Positions 17,801 through 27,469 of a stretch of 64,000 nucleotides of DNA are shown here, piece by piece. Each line of letters starts with the position of its first letter. Within the stretch, counting starts at the first letter, position 1. The translations under genes and the position numbers were made by a program. The notes under the pieces were generated by a model, which saw nothing but the letters and a program-made list of their open reading frames with translations, searched no databases and was not told where the DNA came from. Origin of the DNA: Cystobacter ferrugineus (GTDB lineage Bacteria > Myxococcota > Myxococcia > Myxococcales > Myxococcaceae); assembly GCF_001887355.1 (NCBI RefSeq), contig NZ_MPIN01000020.1, positions 48,297 to 112,296 on the forward strand, read 5' to 3'.

Positions 17801-18811
17801 ATGGACTTTACCTTCTCAGTGGTCCCCGGAAAGACCATCCACAGTTTGGTGCATGCCAACATCCCCGAGTGCATCCGGCAGGTGGAGGCGGCCTATCTCG
17901 CCCATGACGACAAGCAGACGGTCAATCCGGACAGTTACTTCCTGAGGTTCCCCGAGCAGCCGCAGAACCGGATCATCGCGCTGCCCGCCTGTCTGCGTGC
18001 CGGAACGGATGTCGCGGGCATCAAGTGGATTGCCAGTTGGCCGGGGAACATCCAGCGAGGCATTCAGCGGGCCTCCGCGGTGCTGGTGCTGAACGACCTT
18101 GAAACGGGCTACCCGTTCGCCTGCCTGGAGAGCTCCATCATCTCGGCGGCCCGCACCGCGGGTTCCGCGGTGCTCGCCGCCTCGTGGCTCAATGGCCGGA
18201 GCAGTCGGGTGAAGTCACTGGCCATCATCGGCAATGGCTTCATCGCGCGCTACATCTACGAGTTCATGATGGAGCTGGGCTGGGAGATCGAGGAGCTGTG
18301 CCTGCACGACGTGGCGCCGACAGAGTCCGAGCGCTTCTCGAGCCAGGTGGTCCGCAAGGAGCGCCACTCCCGCATCACCGTGGAGGCGGATCTGGCGAGC
18401 GCGCTGCGGTCCAGCGAGCTGATCGTGCTGACCACGGTGGCACCCAAGCCCTACATCAATGACCTGGCGCTGCTGGCTCACCACCCGATCATCCTCAACA
18501 TCTCCCTGCGGGACATCGCACCGGAGATCATCCTGCAGTCGCACAACATCGTGGATGACGTGGAGCACGTGATGAAGGCGGACACCTCGCCGCATCTGGC
18601 GGAGAAACTCTCCGGAGGGCGGGCGTTCGTCAACGGAACGTTGGCCGCGCTGATCCGCGGCAGGTGCTCTGTGGATCGAACGCGGCCCACCATCTTCTCG
18701 CCCTTCGGGTTGGGCGTGCTCGATCTTGCTCTGGGCAAGTGGATCTATGACGAGGCCGTGAAGGCGGGAACGGCCATCGCCATCCAGGATTTCTTCAGGG
18801 CAGAGCGCTGA
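17801..18811 (+). CDS. sbnB: SbnB-like 2,3-diaminopropionate synthase (ornithine cyclodeaminase family)
   Basis: 336 residues. N-terminal substrate domain and Rossmann NAD site IIGNGFIARYI (near 142-152), as in the ornithine cyclodeaminase/mu-crystallin family. SbnB-specific signatures are visible: GIKWIASWPGN, ETGYPFACLESS and IISAARTAGSAVLA. The enzyme oxidatively cleaves the SbnA product ACEGA to release L-Dap. It lies 39 bp downstream of sbnA and is the last gene of the + strand cluster; the following 100 bp contain a small inverted repeat and no further cluster gene, so this is the probable right border. Confidence is high because both members of the pair are present. Confidence 0.88.
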   Translation: MDFTFSVVPGKTIHSLVHANIPECIRQVEAAYLAHDDKQTVNPDSYFLRFPEQPQNRIIALPACLRAGTDVAGIKWIASWPGNIQRGIQRASAVLVLNDLETGYPFACLESSIISAARTAGSAVLAASWLNGRSSRVKSLAIIGNGFIARYIYEFMMELGWEIEELCLHDVAPTESERFSSQVVRKERHSRITVEADLASALRSSELIVLTTVAPKPYINDLALLAHHPIILNISLRDIAPEIILQSHNIVDDVEHVMKADTSPHLAEKLSGGRAFVNGTLAALIRGRCSVDRTRPTIFSPFGLGVLDLALGKWIYDEAVKAGTAIAIQDFFRAER

Positions 18812-18818
18812 GCAGGGC

Positions 18819-18839
18819 TCACCGTGCTCGGGCCGGTGA
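18819..18839 (+). terminator. Weak hairpin after sbnB
   Basis: TCACCG (18819-18824) and CGGTGA (18834-18839) form a 6-bp stem with a 9-nt loop, 8 bp past the sbnB stop and between convergent transcription units. No T-tract follows, so intrinsic termination is uncertain. Confidence 0.3.
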
Positions 18840-18911
18840 CGTGAACGGTGGGGGATGCTGCCAACTGAATTGTTCCGGCAGGTGGTTTCAGCGGCCCATG
18901 ATGCGTGTCGT

Positions 18912-19225
18912 TCACGGTTGACCGCGCGCGCCCGGAAGGGAGCGTTGATACTCTTCCACATAAGCTTTCAGCTGCTCTGCGGCTCGGGCGTGCTCGCCCC
19001 CAGACTCCATCAGCAGTAGAGTCCGGGATGGCGCTTGCCGAGCCAGTGTTCACACTGACGCCATTCCTCATGAGCCCGTTGCCGAGGGGCCGCGCACTCG
19101 AATCCCGCCAGGAGTAGGAGCAGGTTGTGCAGGTCTGGCTTCCCACGATCACTCGCCGTCAAGAGAAACATGTACGGACGAGAGCACCAACGGAGCACTG
19201 CGTCGAGAATCGTGTGGGAAGTCAT
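18912..19225 (-). pseudogene. Frameshifted presumed immunity gene partnering the upstream lipoprotein toxin
   Basis: Reading starts at the ATG at 19225, 8 bp after the stop of the papain-like lipoprotein gene, and gives MTSHTILDAVLRWCSRPYMF… for 71 codons before a stop near 19010. One missing base in the CCC run near 19023-19027 explains the break: the next frame continues as …RTLLLMESGGEHARAAEQLK… and ends in GQP at 18912. The restored product would be about 105 residues. The pattern (RPYMF near the start, an EEW…WL segment, then SGGEHARAAE) resembles small myxobacterial proteins encoded beside toxins, from memory only. The position right behind a toxin-like gene fits an immunity role. Either it is a real decayed gene or a single-base sequence error in a C-run; I cannot tell which. 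Confidence 0.6.
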
Positions 19226-19232
19226 TCAGCAC

Positions 19233-19814
19233 TTACTCCAATTCTCGGAAGAGGCTCGGAAACGAGGCATATTCCTTGAAGGCAATCTCCCGTCCCGTGT
19301 AGGCGTCGAAAACACGCCCCGCGAACTTGACAGCAATGTGAACACCATTGTCAGCAAGCTGCTTCACCACCCCGGTGCGAAGCTCAAACCCAAGGATGAG
19401 TCGTTTCTCCGTTGAGATGATCTTCAAGAAATAAGGGCGACTTCCCATGGACTCGCCCAGGCGGTGTAGCGCCTGGAAACCACCACGCGCTACGTCTCCG
19501 CATTGCCCGGCGACCTGGTTCCCCTCATCGAAGAAGTGTGTCAGTCCGTTGATGATTGCCTGTTGTTGCGAGACGCTGGCACCAGTCAGAGCGGAGAGGT
19601 AGTACATCGCTGCTGCCATGTCCCCTCGCGCGAGCGCGGCGAACATGTTCGTGGCAGCGGCGTGGTAGCTGGAGCACACCTGCGTCGCCTTCGGCTCCTG
19701 TGCGCAATTCGCCTCTCTGGCTCGTTGTGTGGAAGGCGGTGTCGTCACGCAAGCGGTCAACAGGAACAAGACCGCCAGGATGCAAGCTCGTGATGTACCT
19801 TGCCCTGCCCTCAT
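19233..19814 (-). CDS. Lipoprotein with papain-like toxin-type C-terminus (SitA-like candidate)
   Basis: 193 residues. Signal peptide ACILAVLFLLTAC with lipobox LTAC and Cys22 as the lipidated residue. The C-terminal half has Cys105 in AGQCGDVARGG, His159 in NGVHIAVKF and Asp170 in RVFDAYTG, the Cys-His-Asp order and flanking residues of papain-fold toxin domains found in polymorphic toxins. The start lies 4 nt after the antiporter stop, and a putative immunity gene follows 8 bp downstream, so all three may be co-transcribed. Lipid-anchored toxins with variable C-termini and adjacent immunity genes (SitA/SitI) are known in Myxococcus, where they pass between kin by outer-membrane exchange. 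The region is less GC-rich than its surroundings, which suggests acquisition. Toxin activity is inferred, not shown. Confidence 0.6.
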   Translation of the reverse strand: MRAGQGTSRACILAVLFLLTACVTTPPSTQRAREANCAQEPKATQVCSSYHAAATNMFAALARGDMAAAMYYLSALTGASVSQQQAIINGLTHFFDEGNQVAGQCGDVARGGFQALHRLGESMGSRPYFLKIISTEKRLILGFELRTGVVKQLADNGVHIAVKFAGRVFDAYTGREIAFKEYASFPSLFRELE

Positions 19815-19818
19815 GCTG

Positions 19819-21903
19819 TCAGGCGGACGCGGGCTGCTGCTCGGCCGGGGCGCTCCCGGAGAGTACCGCCCGGGCCGAGTCGATGGCCTCGTGCGTGCCG
19901 GCCAGCGCGAGCACGTCTCCCTCCCGCAACTGCTCGTCCGCGGTGGGCACGACGACCTTGTCCTCGCCGCGCCGGATGGCGAGCACCGTGGCGCCCGTCA
20001 TCCCGCGCAGGTTGAGCTCGGCGAGCGTGCGTCCCACGGCGGGACTGCCGGACTCGAGCCGCACCGGCGTCGGCTCGCCGAGTCCGGGCAGGATGGCGTG
20101 CAGGGTGTCCAGGCTCTCGGCGTGGGGCGCGTGGCTCTTGACCCGGGACTGGGACGCGAGCGCCTCGACGATGACCTGGGAGCCCGCGCGCACGTGCCCC
20201 TGGAGGTTGGTGGCGCTGCGCCAGAAGCCCATGCCGAGCACCGCGAGCAGTACCAGCAGCACCGCCGCGCCGAGGAACCTGGGCAGGAAGGGTTGGGTGA
20301 TGGCGACGAGCGGCGCGCCCACGCCCAGCACGCTCGCCAACTGGAGCGTCACCACGAGCGCGCGCCGGGGGGCCGCGGCCCGGTCCAGGCGGCCCGTCAC
20401 GGAGGGGAAGGCCGTCTCCGCGAGCAGCGTGCCCAGCGAACTGGCGAGCCGCACCACGCCCACGCAGAAGGGGGTGGCGAGCACCGCGGCCAGGAAGATG
20501 ACGAGCCAGCGCGCCACGGTGGCGCCCAGGCCGCTGCGCAGCTCCAGCGCCGCGCTCATGCGCCCGAGGAAGAGCGAGGTGCCGATGATGATGGCGGCGA
20601 GCAGGGCCGCGTCCAGGAGCAGCAGGCGCACCTTGGAGCGGATCTTCGTGCCGGCGGTCTGGCGCGGCGGCGCGTTGCGCAGCTCCTCCACCCAACTGCC
20701 ATAGAGCGCCGCGAAGGTCTGCAGGGGCTTGGGCAGCTTGCGGTCCACGTAGTTGGCCACCGGTCCCGAGGCCCGGATGAGGAAGGGCGTGGTGAGGGTG
20801 GTGATCGCCGACACGGCCACGGCCACCGGGTAGAGGAAGCTCCCCGTGGCGTTGAGCGACAGGCCCAGGCCCGCGATGATGAAGGAGAACTCGCCAATCT
20901 GCGCCAGGCTCAGTCCCGACTGGATGGCCGTGCGCGTGCCGTTGCCCGTGAGGAACACCCCCAGCGCCACCCCCACCAGCTTGCCCAGGATGACCACGCC
21001 CGTGAGCACCGCCACCGCCACCCAGTTCTCGGCGATGAGCCCCGGATCGATGAGCATTCCCACCGACACGAAGAAGATGGCGGCGAACATGTCGCGCACC
21101 GGCTGCACCAGGTGCTCGATCTCCTGCTCCTCCCCGGACTCGGCCACGAGCGAGCCCGCGAGGAACGCCCCGAGCGCCACCGAGTAGCCGAACGCCTGCG
21201 CGAGCAGGGCGATGGCGAAGCAGATGCCGACGCTCGTCACCAGCGTCGTCTCCGGGCGCTTGAGCCGGTGCACCGCGCGCACCGTGCGCGGAATGACCAT
21301 CAGCCCCACCACCACGAGCCCCACCAGGAAGAGCGCCAGCCGGCCCACGGTGAGGGTGAGCTGGCCCGCGGACAGTCCCGCGCCCGTGGAGATGGCCGTG
21401 AGGGTCGCCATGAGCAGGATGGCGATGAGATCCTCCACGATGAGGATGCCGACGACGATCTCCCTCAGCTTGCCTTTGATGCCCTGCTCGTCGAACGCCT
21501 TGGCGATGATGGTGGTGCTGGAGATGGCGATGATGGCGCCCGTGAAGATGCTCTCCCGGGACGTCCACCCGAAGGAGCGGCCCACCACGAACCCCAGCCA
21601 GATCATCAGGCTGCACTGGATGACGGCGGTGAGGCCCGCGGTGAGTCCCACCTTGAGCAGCTTGCCCAGGCTGAACTCCAGCCCGAGCGAGAACATCAGC
21701 AGGATGACACCCAGCTCCGACAGCGTCTGGACGATGGTGGGGTCCGCGACGAGGGGAATGGGCACATGGGGCCCCATGATGAGCCCCGCGATGATGTAGC
21801 CGAGCACCACGGGTTGCCGCAGCCGCTGGAAGATGACGGACGTCACCGCCGCGACACACAACACCGTCGCCAGGGCCTTGAGGAAGTCGTGTGCATCGTG
21901 CAT
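19819..21903 (-). CDS. CPA2-family cation/proton antiporter with C-terminal RCK_C domain
   Basis: 694 residues. The N-terminal ~390 residues hold about a dozen hydrophobic segments of the Na+/H+ exchanger fold of KefB/YbaL-type carriers: LGYIIAGLIMGPHVP, LGVILLMFSLGLEFS, IIAISSTTIIAK and FFVSVGMLIDP are typical. A second hydrophobic stretch with several helices (~410-600) precedes a C-terminal TrkA-C (RCK_C)-like domain (~615-680: LNLRGMTGATVLAIRR…LREGDVLALAGTHEAI). No RCK_N nucleotide-binding domain is obvious, unlike KefB/KefC. The predicted role is potassium or sodium export against protons at the inner membrane. The toxin gene starts 4 nt after its stop, an unusual coupling for a housekeeping carrier. 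Confidence 0.88.
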   Translation of the reverse strand: MHDAHDFLKALATVLCVAAVTSVIFQRLRQPVVLGYIIAGLIMGPHVPIPLVADPTIVQTLSELGVILLMFSLGLEFSLGKLLKVGLTAGLTAVIQCSLMIWLGFVVGRSFGWTSRESIFTGAIIAISSTTIIAKAFDEQGIKGKLREIVVGILIVEDLIAILLMATLTAISTGAGLSAGQLTLTVGRLALFLVGLVVVGLMVIPRTVRAVHRLKRPETTLVTSVGICFAIALLAQAFGYSVALGAFLAGSLVAESGEEQEIEHLVQPVRDMFAAIFFVSVGMLIDPGLIAENWVAVAVLTGVVILGKLVGVALGVFLTGNGTRTAIQSGLSLAQIGEFSFIIAGLGLSLNATGSFLYPVAVAVSAITTLTTPFLIRASGPVANYVDRKLPKPLQTFAALYGSWVEELRNAPPRQTAGTKIRSKVRLLLLDAALLAAIIIGTSLFLGRMSAALELRSGLGATVARWLVIFLAAVLATPFCVGVVRLASSLGTLLAETAFPSVTGRLDRAAAPRRALVVTLQLASVLGVGAPLVAITQPFLPRFLGAAVLLVLLAVLGMGFWRSATNLQGHVRAGSQVIVEALASQSRVKSHAPHAESLDTLHAILPGLGEPTPVRLESGSPAVGRTLAELNLRGMTGATVLAIRRGEDKVVVPTADEQLREGDVLALAGTHEAIDSARAVLSGSAPAEQQPASA

Positions 21904-22001
21904 CGCCAGGTCACCACCAGGAAAAGAATCCAGACAACGGGAATAACTCGAAATGGGGGCCGATGCCCGTCTTTGAGGACCGGCCCCCTGCCTTCAATAT
22001 C

Positions 22002-22163
22002 TCAGCCGAACGTCGAGTAGGCGATGGCCGCGACGATGATGGACAAACAGGCCAGGACGGCCACGAGGAGCCGGCCTGCCTGCCAGTGCTCGTGCTCGAC
22101 GGGCGCCGGAGACGGAGGTTGAGGAGAGGGGGTGGACGCAGGGGAGTTCTGTTCTTCGCGCAA
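22002..22163 (-). CDS. Small single-span membrane protein
   Basis: 53 residues from a TTG start at 22163, chosen because a GAGG lies 7 nt upstream. The N-terminal half is rich in Pro, Ser and Glu (STPSPQPPSPAPVE), then a single hydrophobic helix LLVAVLACLSIIVAAIAYST ends at the C-terminus. This would be a tail-anchored inner-membrane protein. High third-position GC supports coding. Function is unknown; it lies 98 bp upstream of the antiporter start on the same strand and may be co-transcribed with it. Confidence 0.45.
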   Translation of the reverse strand: MREEQNSPASTPSPQPPSPAPVEHEHWQAGRLLVAVLACLSIIVAAIAYSTFG

Positions 22164-22302
22164 GGGACTGCCTCGGGCGCGCCCGCATGGGCTGGCACGC
22201 CGGAAAGGGAAATGAAGCCAGGCGCGCGCCAGGGAGGACCCTTCCCGCCTGGGAACGAGGGGGCCGTGGACGTGCGCCGTCTCTACCTCGGTCATCGCGA
22301 CA

Positions 22303-22758
22303 TCACGCGAGCCGGGGCGGTCCTTGGGCGGGGCAGTTCTCGATGAGCGGGCGATCCGCGATGCGCCCATGGCGCCGCGCCGACACGTCCGGAGGGAGCA
22401 TCCGCGTGAGCGGAGCGAGCCCCGCCTCCGGGCGCGGCGCGAGGCCATGCCGGGAATCGAATCGCTTGTAGCCGGGGAGGGGTTTGGCCGCGGGGCGCGG
22501 CAGCTCCAGGGCGCCGTGGAGCGGTGCTTCACGGTCTCCCACCAGCCGCTCGTGCTGGTGGCGCCGGGTCGCGGAGACCGAGGCGCTTCGCTCCGGGCGC
22601 GCGGTCCTGGCGACCTGGCGGACCTCGCTCCGCTGCTGGACGCTGGACGAGGGCTCCCCGGCGAGGACGGCCAGGAGGAGGGCGCAGGCCGCGCCCCCCA
22701 GGACCATCCACCGGGCGAGTCCTTGTTCGCGCCGAGGTGAGCGGGGAGAGATCTTCAT
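22303..22758 (-). CDS. Hypothetical Arg-rich protein with N-terminal membrane anchor
   Basis: 151 residues. A basic N-terminus (KISPRSPRREQG) precedes one hydrophobic helix (~17-35, RWMVLGGAACALLLAVLAG). The rest is hydrophilic, rich in Arg and Pro, with no recognised domain. Codons end almost always in G or C, as in neighbouring real genes, which is the main support for coding. No convincing ribosome-binding site is visible. Probably an anchored or secreted periplasmic protein; function unknown. Confidence 0.55.
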   Translation of the reverse strand: MKISPRSPRREQGLARWMVLGGAACALLLAVLAGEPSSSVQQRSEVRQVARTARPERSASVSATRRHQHERLVGDREAPLHGALELPRPAAKPLPGYKRFDSRHGLAPRPEAGLAPLTRMLPPDVSARRHGRIADRPLIENCPAQGPPRLA

Positions 22759-22873
22759 GGGTGGAGAGCTGACCCGTTCATCCCTACACCATCCGGAACG
22801 CGACGGGCAAAGGTGCTCTTCGCGCGGGGCCGGTTCTCTCCCTCCCGGCCCCGCTCACCGCGTCGCGCCCGGC

Positions 22874-23560
22874 CTACTTGCGCGCGCCGGAGCCCGTGCC
22901 CATGTCGGAGCCCGTGGTTCCCGTACCGGTGGAGCCCGAGCCACCAGCGGCTGCGGGCTGCGGGCTCAGCTTGCCGAGCAGCGCGTAGGCGTGCTGGCGG
23001 TGCTTGGCGACGCTCTGGGTCAGATCGTCCAGGAGCGTGGTGAGCTCGGGGCTGGCGCCCACGGCCTGCTTGCCCGCCGCGAGCTTGCCGAGCGTGGAGT
23101 CATGGGCTCCGAGCTGCTCGGTCATGTAGCAGCCGTCGAACGCCTCGCCCTTGAGCGACTGGAGCTTCTCCATGGAGGCCTTGTCGGCCGCCAGGGCCTT
23201 CTTCTCCGTGTCGTTGATCGGCTTGGGCGTGTCCGCCAGCTTCAGGTTCTGCGCCTTGGCGAGCGCCAGGATCTTCTCATCGGCCGCCGTGTGCTCGGTG
23301 AGCATCTGCTCGGCGAACGACTTCACCTCCGGGCTCGACGCGTTCTGCTGGGCGAGTTTGGCCTGCTTGATCTCCGTCTGGTTGACGTAGTGCAGCCGCT
23401 CGAGCAGCGCCTTGGTTTCCGTGGGGACGACAAAGCCCTTGTACTCGGCCGTGCCGGCCTTGGGCGCCGCGGCCTTGGTGGCCGGCTGTGCGAGCGACGT
23501 GCTTCCCATGACCAGCGTTCCGGCGAGCATCACTCCCTGGATCATCCGCTTCATGTGCAT
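22874..23560 (-). CDS. DUF4142 family secreted protein
   Basis: 228 residues. Signal peptide of about 25 residues (MIQGVMLAGTLVMGSTSLA). The mature part has the helical DUF4142 pattern: LHYVNQTEIKQAKLAQQNAS, VKSFAEQMLTEHTAADEKIL and a third helix set near GAHDSTLGKLAAGK. These ferritin-like helical-bundle proteins are common and multi-copy in myxobacteria; their role is unclear, with stress-related functions suggested. The C-terminus is a low-complexity Gly/Ser/Thr tail. Start chosen at 23560, where AAGGA sits about 5 nt upstream; a second in-frame ATG follows two codons later. Confidence 0.8.
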   Translation of the reverse strand: MHMKRMIQGVMLAGTLVMGSTSLAQPATKAAAPKAGTAEYKGFVVPTETKALLERLHYVNQTEIKQAKLAQQNASSPEVKSFAEQMLTEHTAADEKILALAKAQNLKLADTPKPINDTEKKALAADKASMEKLQSLKGEAFDGCYMTEQLGAHDSTLGKLAAGKQAVGASPELTTLLDDLTQSVAKHRQHAYALLGKLSPQPAAAGGSGSTGTGTTGSDMGTGSGARK

Positions 23561-23778
23561 GCTTCCTTTCGTCGTGCGACCTGCGAGGCCGCGCACATTG
23601 GCGTGGCCGGAAGCGGATGGCATGGGGGGCGCCGTCTCAAGCGTGCGGTATCGCACGGCGGGGCTTTCAGATGATGGCTGGCCGACGCTTGTCTGGTTCA
23701 GCCCAAGGCGAATGTGGCGGGTTCCAATCGTTTCACACATCTTCACCGCTGAGTCTGTTCGAAAGGATGTTGAAGCGT

Positions 23779-25914
<2,136 letters not shown>

Positions 25915-25939
25915 GGCGTGTGTCGGTGTCTCGCCTGCT

Positions 25940-25960
25940 CCCCCTGTCGTTTCCAGGGGG
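25940..25960 (+). terminator. Hairpin after glgX
   Basis: CCCCCTG (25940-25946) pairs with CAGGGGG (25954-25960) around a 7-nt loop, 25 bp after the glgX stop. G-rich sequence follows in place of a T-tract, so it is a plausible but non-canonical terminator. Confidence 0.4.
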
Positions 25961-26122
25961 GGCGGAGGATTCTCTCCTGGGCTGCCCAGGAGCGCGGGTC
26001 CAGCGTAGACTGGTGGACATCGTGGTGAACCCACTGCATTTCAGCCGCCGTGACCCGGGAGGAGAACTCCGGGTCGATGTTTCCCCATCGGACCTTCCTG
26101 GCCCCGGACAGGAGGCCTGGGC

Positions 26123-27424
26123 ATGAGGCCTCGTTCGGAGGAGAGCCACCGCATCCTGGTGGTCGACGACAACCCCTCCATCCACCGGGACTTCCACCGC
26201 ATCCTCACGCACTCCACCTCGGGCCTCGACGCGTTGGACGCGATGGAGTCGCGGCTCTTCGGGGAGCAGGCGCCGGAGCCACGCACCACCGCCGCCCCGT
26301 GCTTCGAGCTGGACTTCGCGTCGGCGGGGGAGGAGGGCGTGCAGTGCGTGCGCGACGCGGTGAGCGCGGGGCGCCCCTATGCGCTGGCCTTCGTGGACGT
26401 GCGCATGCCCCCGGGGCTGGATGGCGTGGAGACGACGCTGCGCATGTGGCGCGAGTCGTCGGATCTCCAGGTGGTGCTCTGCTCGGCCTATTCGGACTAC
26501 TCGTGGGACGAGCTGGTGCGCAAGCTGGAGACGAGCGAGCGGCTGCTCATCCTGCGCAAGCCCTTCGACACCATCGAGGTGCGGCAGATGGCGCACGCGC
26601 TGTGTGAGAAGTGGGAGCTGTTGCGCGCGAGCCAGCAGCGGATGCAGGGGCTGTCGCGGGCGGTGGAGGAGCGCACACGGGCGCTGGCGGAGGCCAATAC
26701 CCGGCTGTTGCACGCGCAGAAGCTCGAGGCGCTGGGGCGCATGTCGGCGGGACTGGCCCACGAGGTCAACAACCCCTTGAGCTTCATCCTGTCCAACCTG
26801 CGCCACGTGGTGCGGGGGCTCGAGTCGGTTCCCTGGACGCCCGAGTCGGAGGAGCTGCGCGAGGACTTGCGCGAGGCCAGCCGTGACGCGCTCCGGGGCG
26901 CCGAGCGCATCGCGCGCATCGTGCAGGACGTGCGTGTCTTCGCCCGGGTGGACGAGCCGCCGCGCGAGCGCGTGGACGTGTGCGAGGTGCTGGAGAGCGC
27001 CGTGCACATGGCGGCGGAGGTGCTCGGGCCGCAGCCGCGGGTGGTGCGCGCCTTCCAGGCGGTTCCCCCCGTGCTGGCCAGCGAGCATGGCCTGAGCCAG
27101 GTGTTCATCAACCTGCTCGTCAACGCGGCCCACGCGTTGCGCGGTCGCGCCCAGCCCCTGCTCCGCCTGGGTGTCTCGCGGCGGGCGGATGGCCGCGTCG
27201 CCGTGGAGGTCGAGGACAACGGGTGTGGCATCGCCCCGGAGAACCTGGGGCGGCTCTTCGAGCCCTTCTTCACGACGAAGCCCGCGGGCATGGGCACCGG
27301 CCTGGGCCTGTCCATCTGCCATGGCATCGTCACCCGTTTAGGAGGTGACATCTCCGTGGAGAGCACCCTGGGACAGGGCACGACTTTTCGTGTGATGCTG
27401 CCCGCCGCTTCCCAGGAGGGATGA
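26123..27424 (+). CDS. Receiver-histidine kinase hybrid (REC-HisKA-HATPase)
   Basis: 433 residues, no membrane segment. Receiver domain at residues ~8-160, with the acidic pair in VVDDNPSIH, phospho-acceptor Asp92 in FVDVRMPPG and LRKPF. A short coiled coil (~165-200) leads to the dimerisation box SAGLAHEVNNPLS with His213, then the ATPase domain with N-box VNAAHAL, G1 DNGCGIAPE and G2 GTGLGLSICHGIV. The receiver precedes the kinase, so it probably tunes kinase activity after phosphotransfer from another kinase. The second kinase gene follows 45 bp downstream and is likely in the same operon. AGGAGG 8 nt upstream supports the ATG. Confidence 0.9.
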   Translation: MRPRSEESHRILVVDDNPSIHRDFHRILTHSTSGLDALDAMESRLFGEQAPEPRTTAAPCFELDFASAGEEGVQCVRDAVSAGRPYALAFVDVRMPPGLDGVETTLRMWRESSDLQVVLCSAYSDYSWDELVRKLETSERLLILRKPFDTIEVRQMAHALCEKWELLRASQQRMQGLSRAVEERTRALAEANTRLLHAQKLEALGRMSAGLAHEVNNPLSFILSNLRHVVRGLESVPWTPESEELREDLREASRDALRGAERIARIVQDVRVFARVDEPPRERVDVCEVLESAVHMAAEVLGPQPRVVRAFQAVPPVLASEHGLSQVFINLLVNAAHALRGRAQPLLRLGVSRRADGRVAVEVEDNGCGIAPENLGRLFEPFFTTKPAGMGTGLGLSICHGIVTRLGGDISVESTLGQGTTFRVMLPAASQEG

Positions 27425-27469
27425 ATCGTTCCAGCCCGGAGCGCGCTCCTCGGGAAGGCGAGGTGGCTC

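Noticed and set aside
19010-19152. Alternative reading as an independent small gene on the minus strand starting near 19152
   Set aside because: Its translation is Ser/Arg/Thr-rich without structure; the frameshifted immunity-like reading explains the coding signal better.
19729-22020. Long open frame (763 codons) antisense to the antiporter
   Set aside because: It is a shadow of high-GC coding DNA; its translation is low-complexity Arg/His/Glu/Gly-rich and overlaps a clear transport protein.
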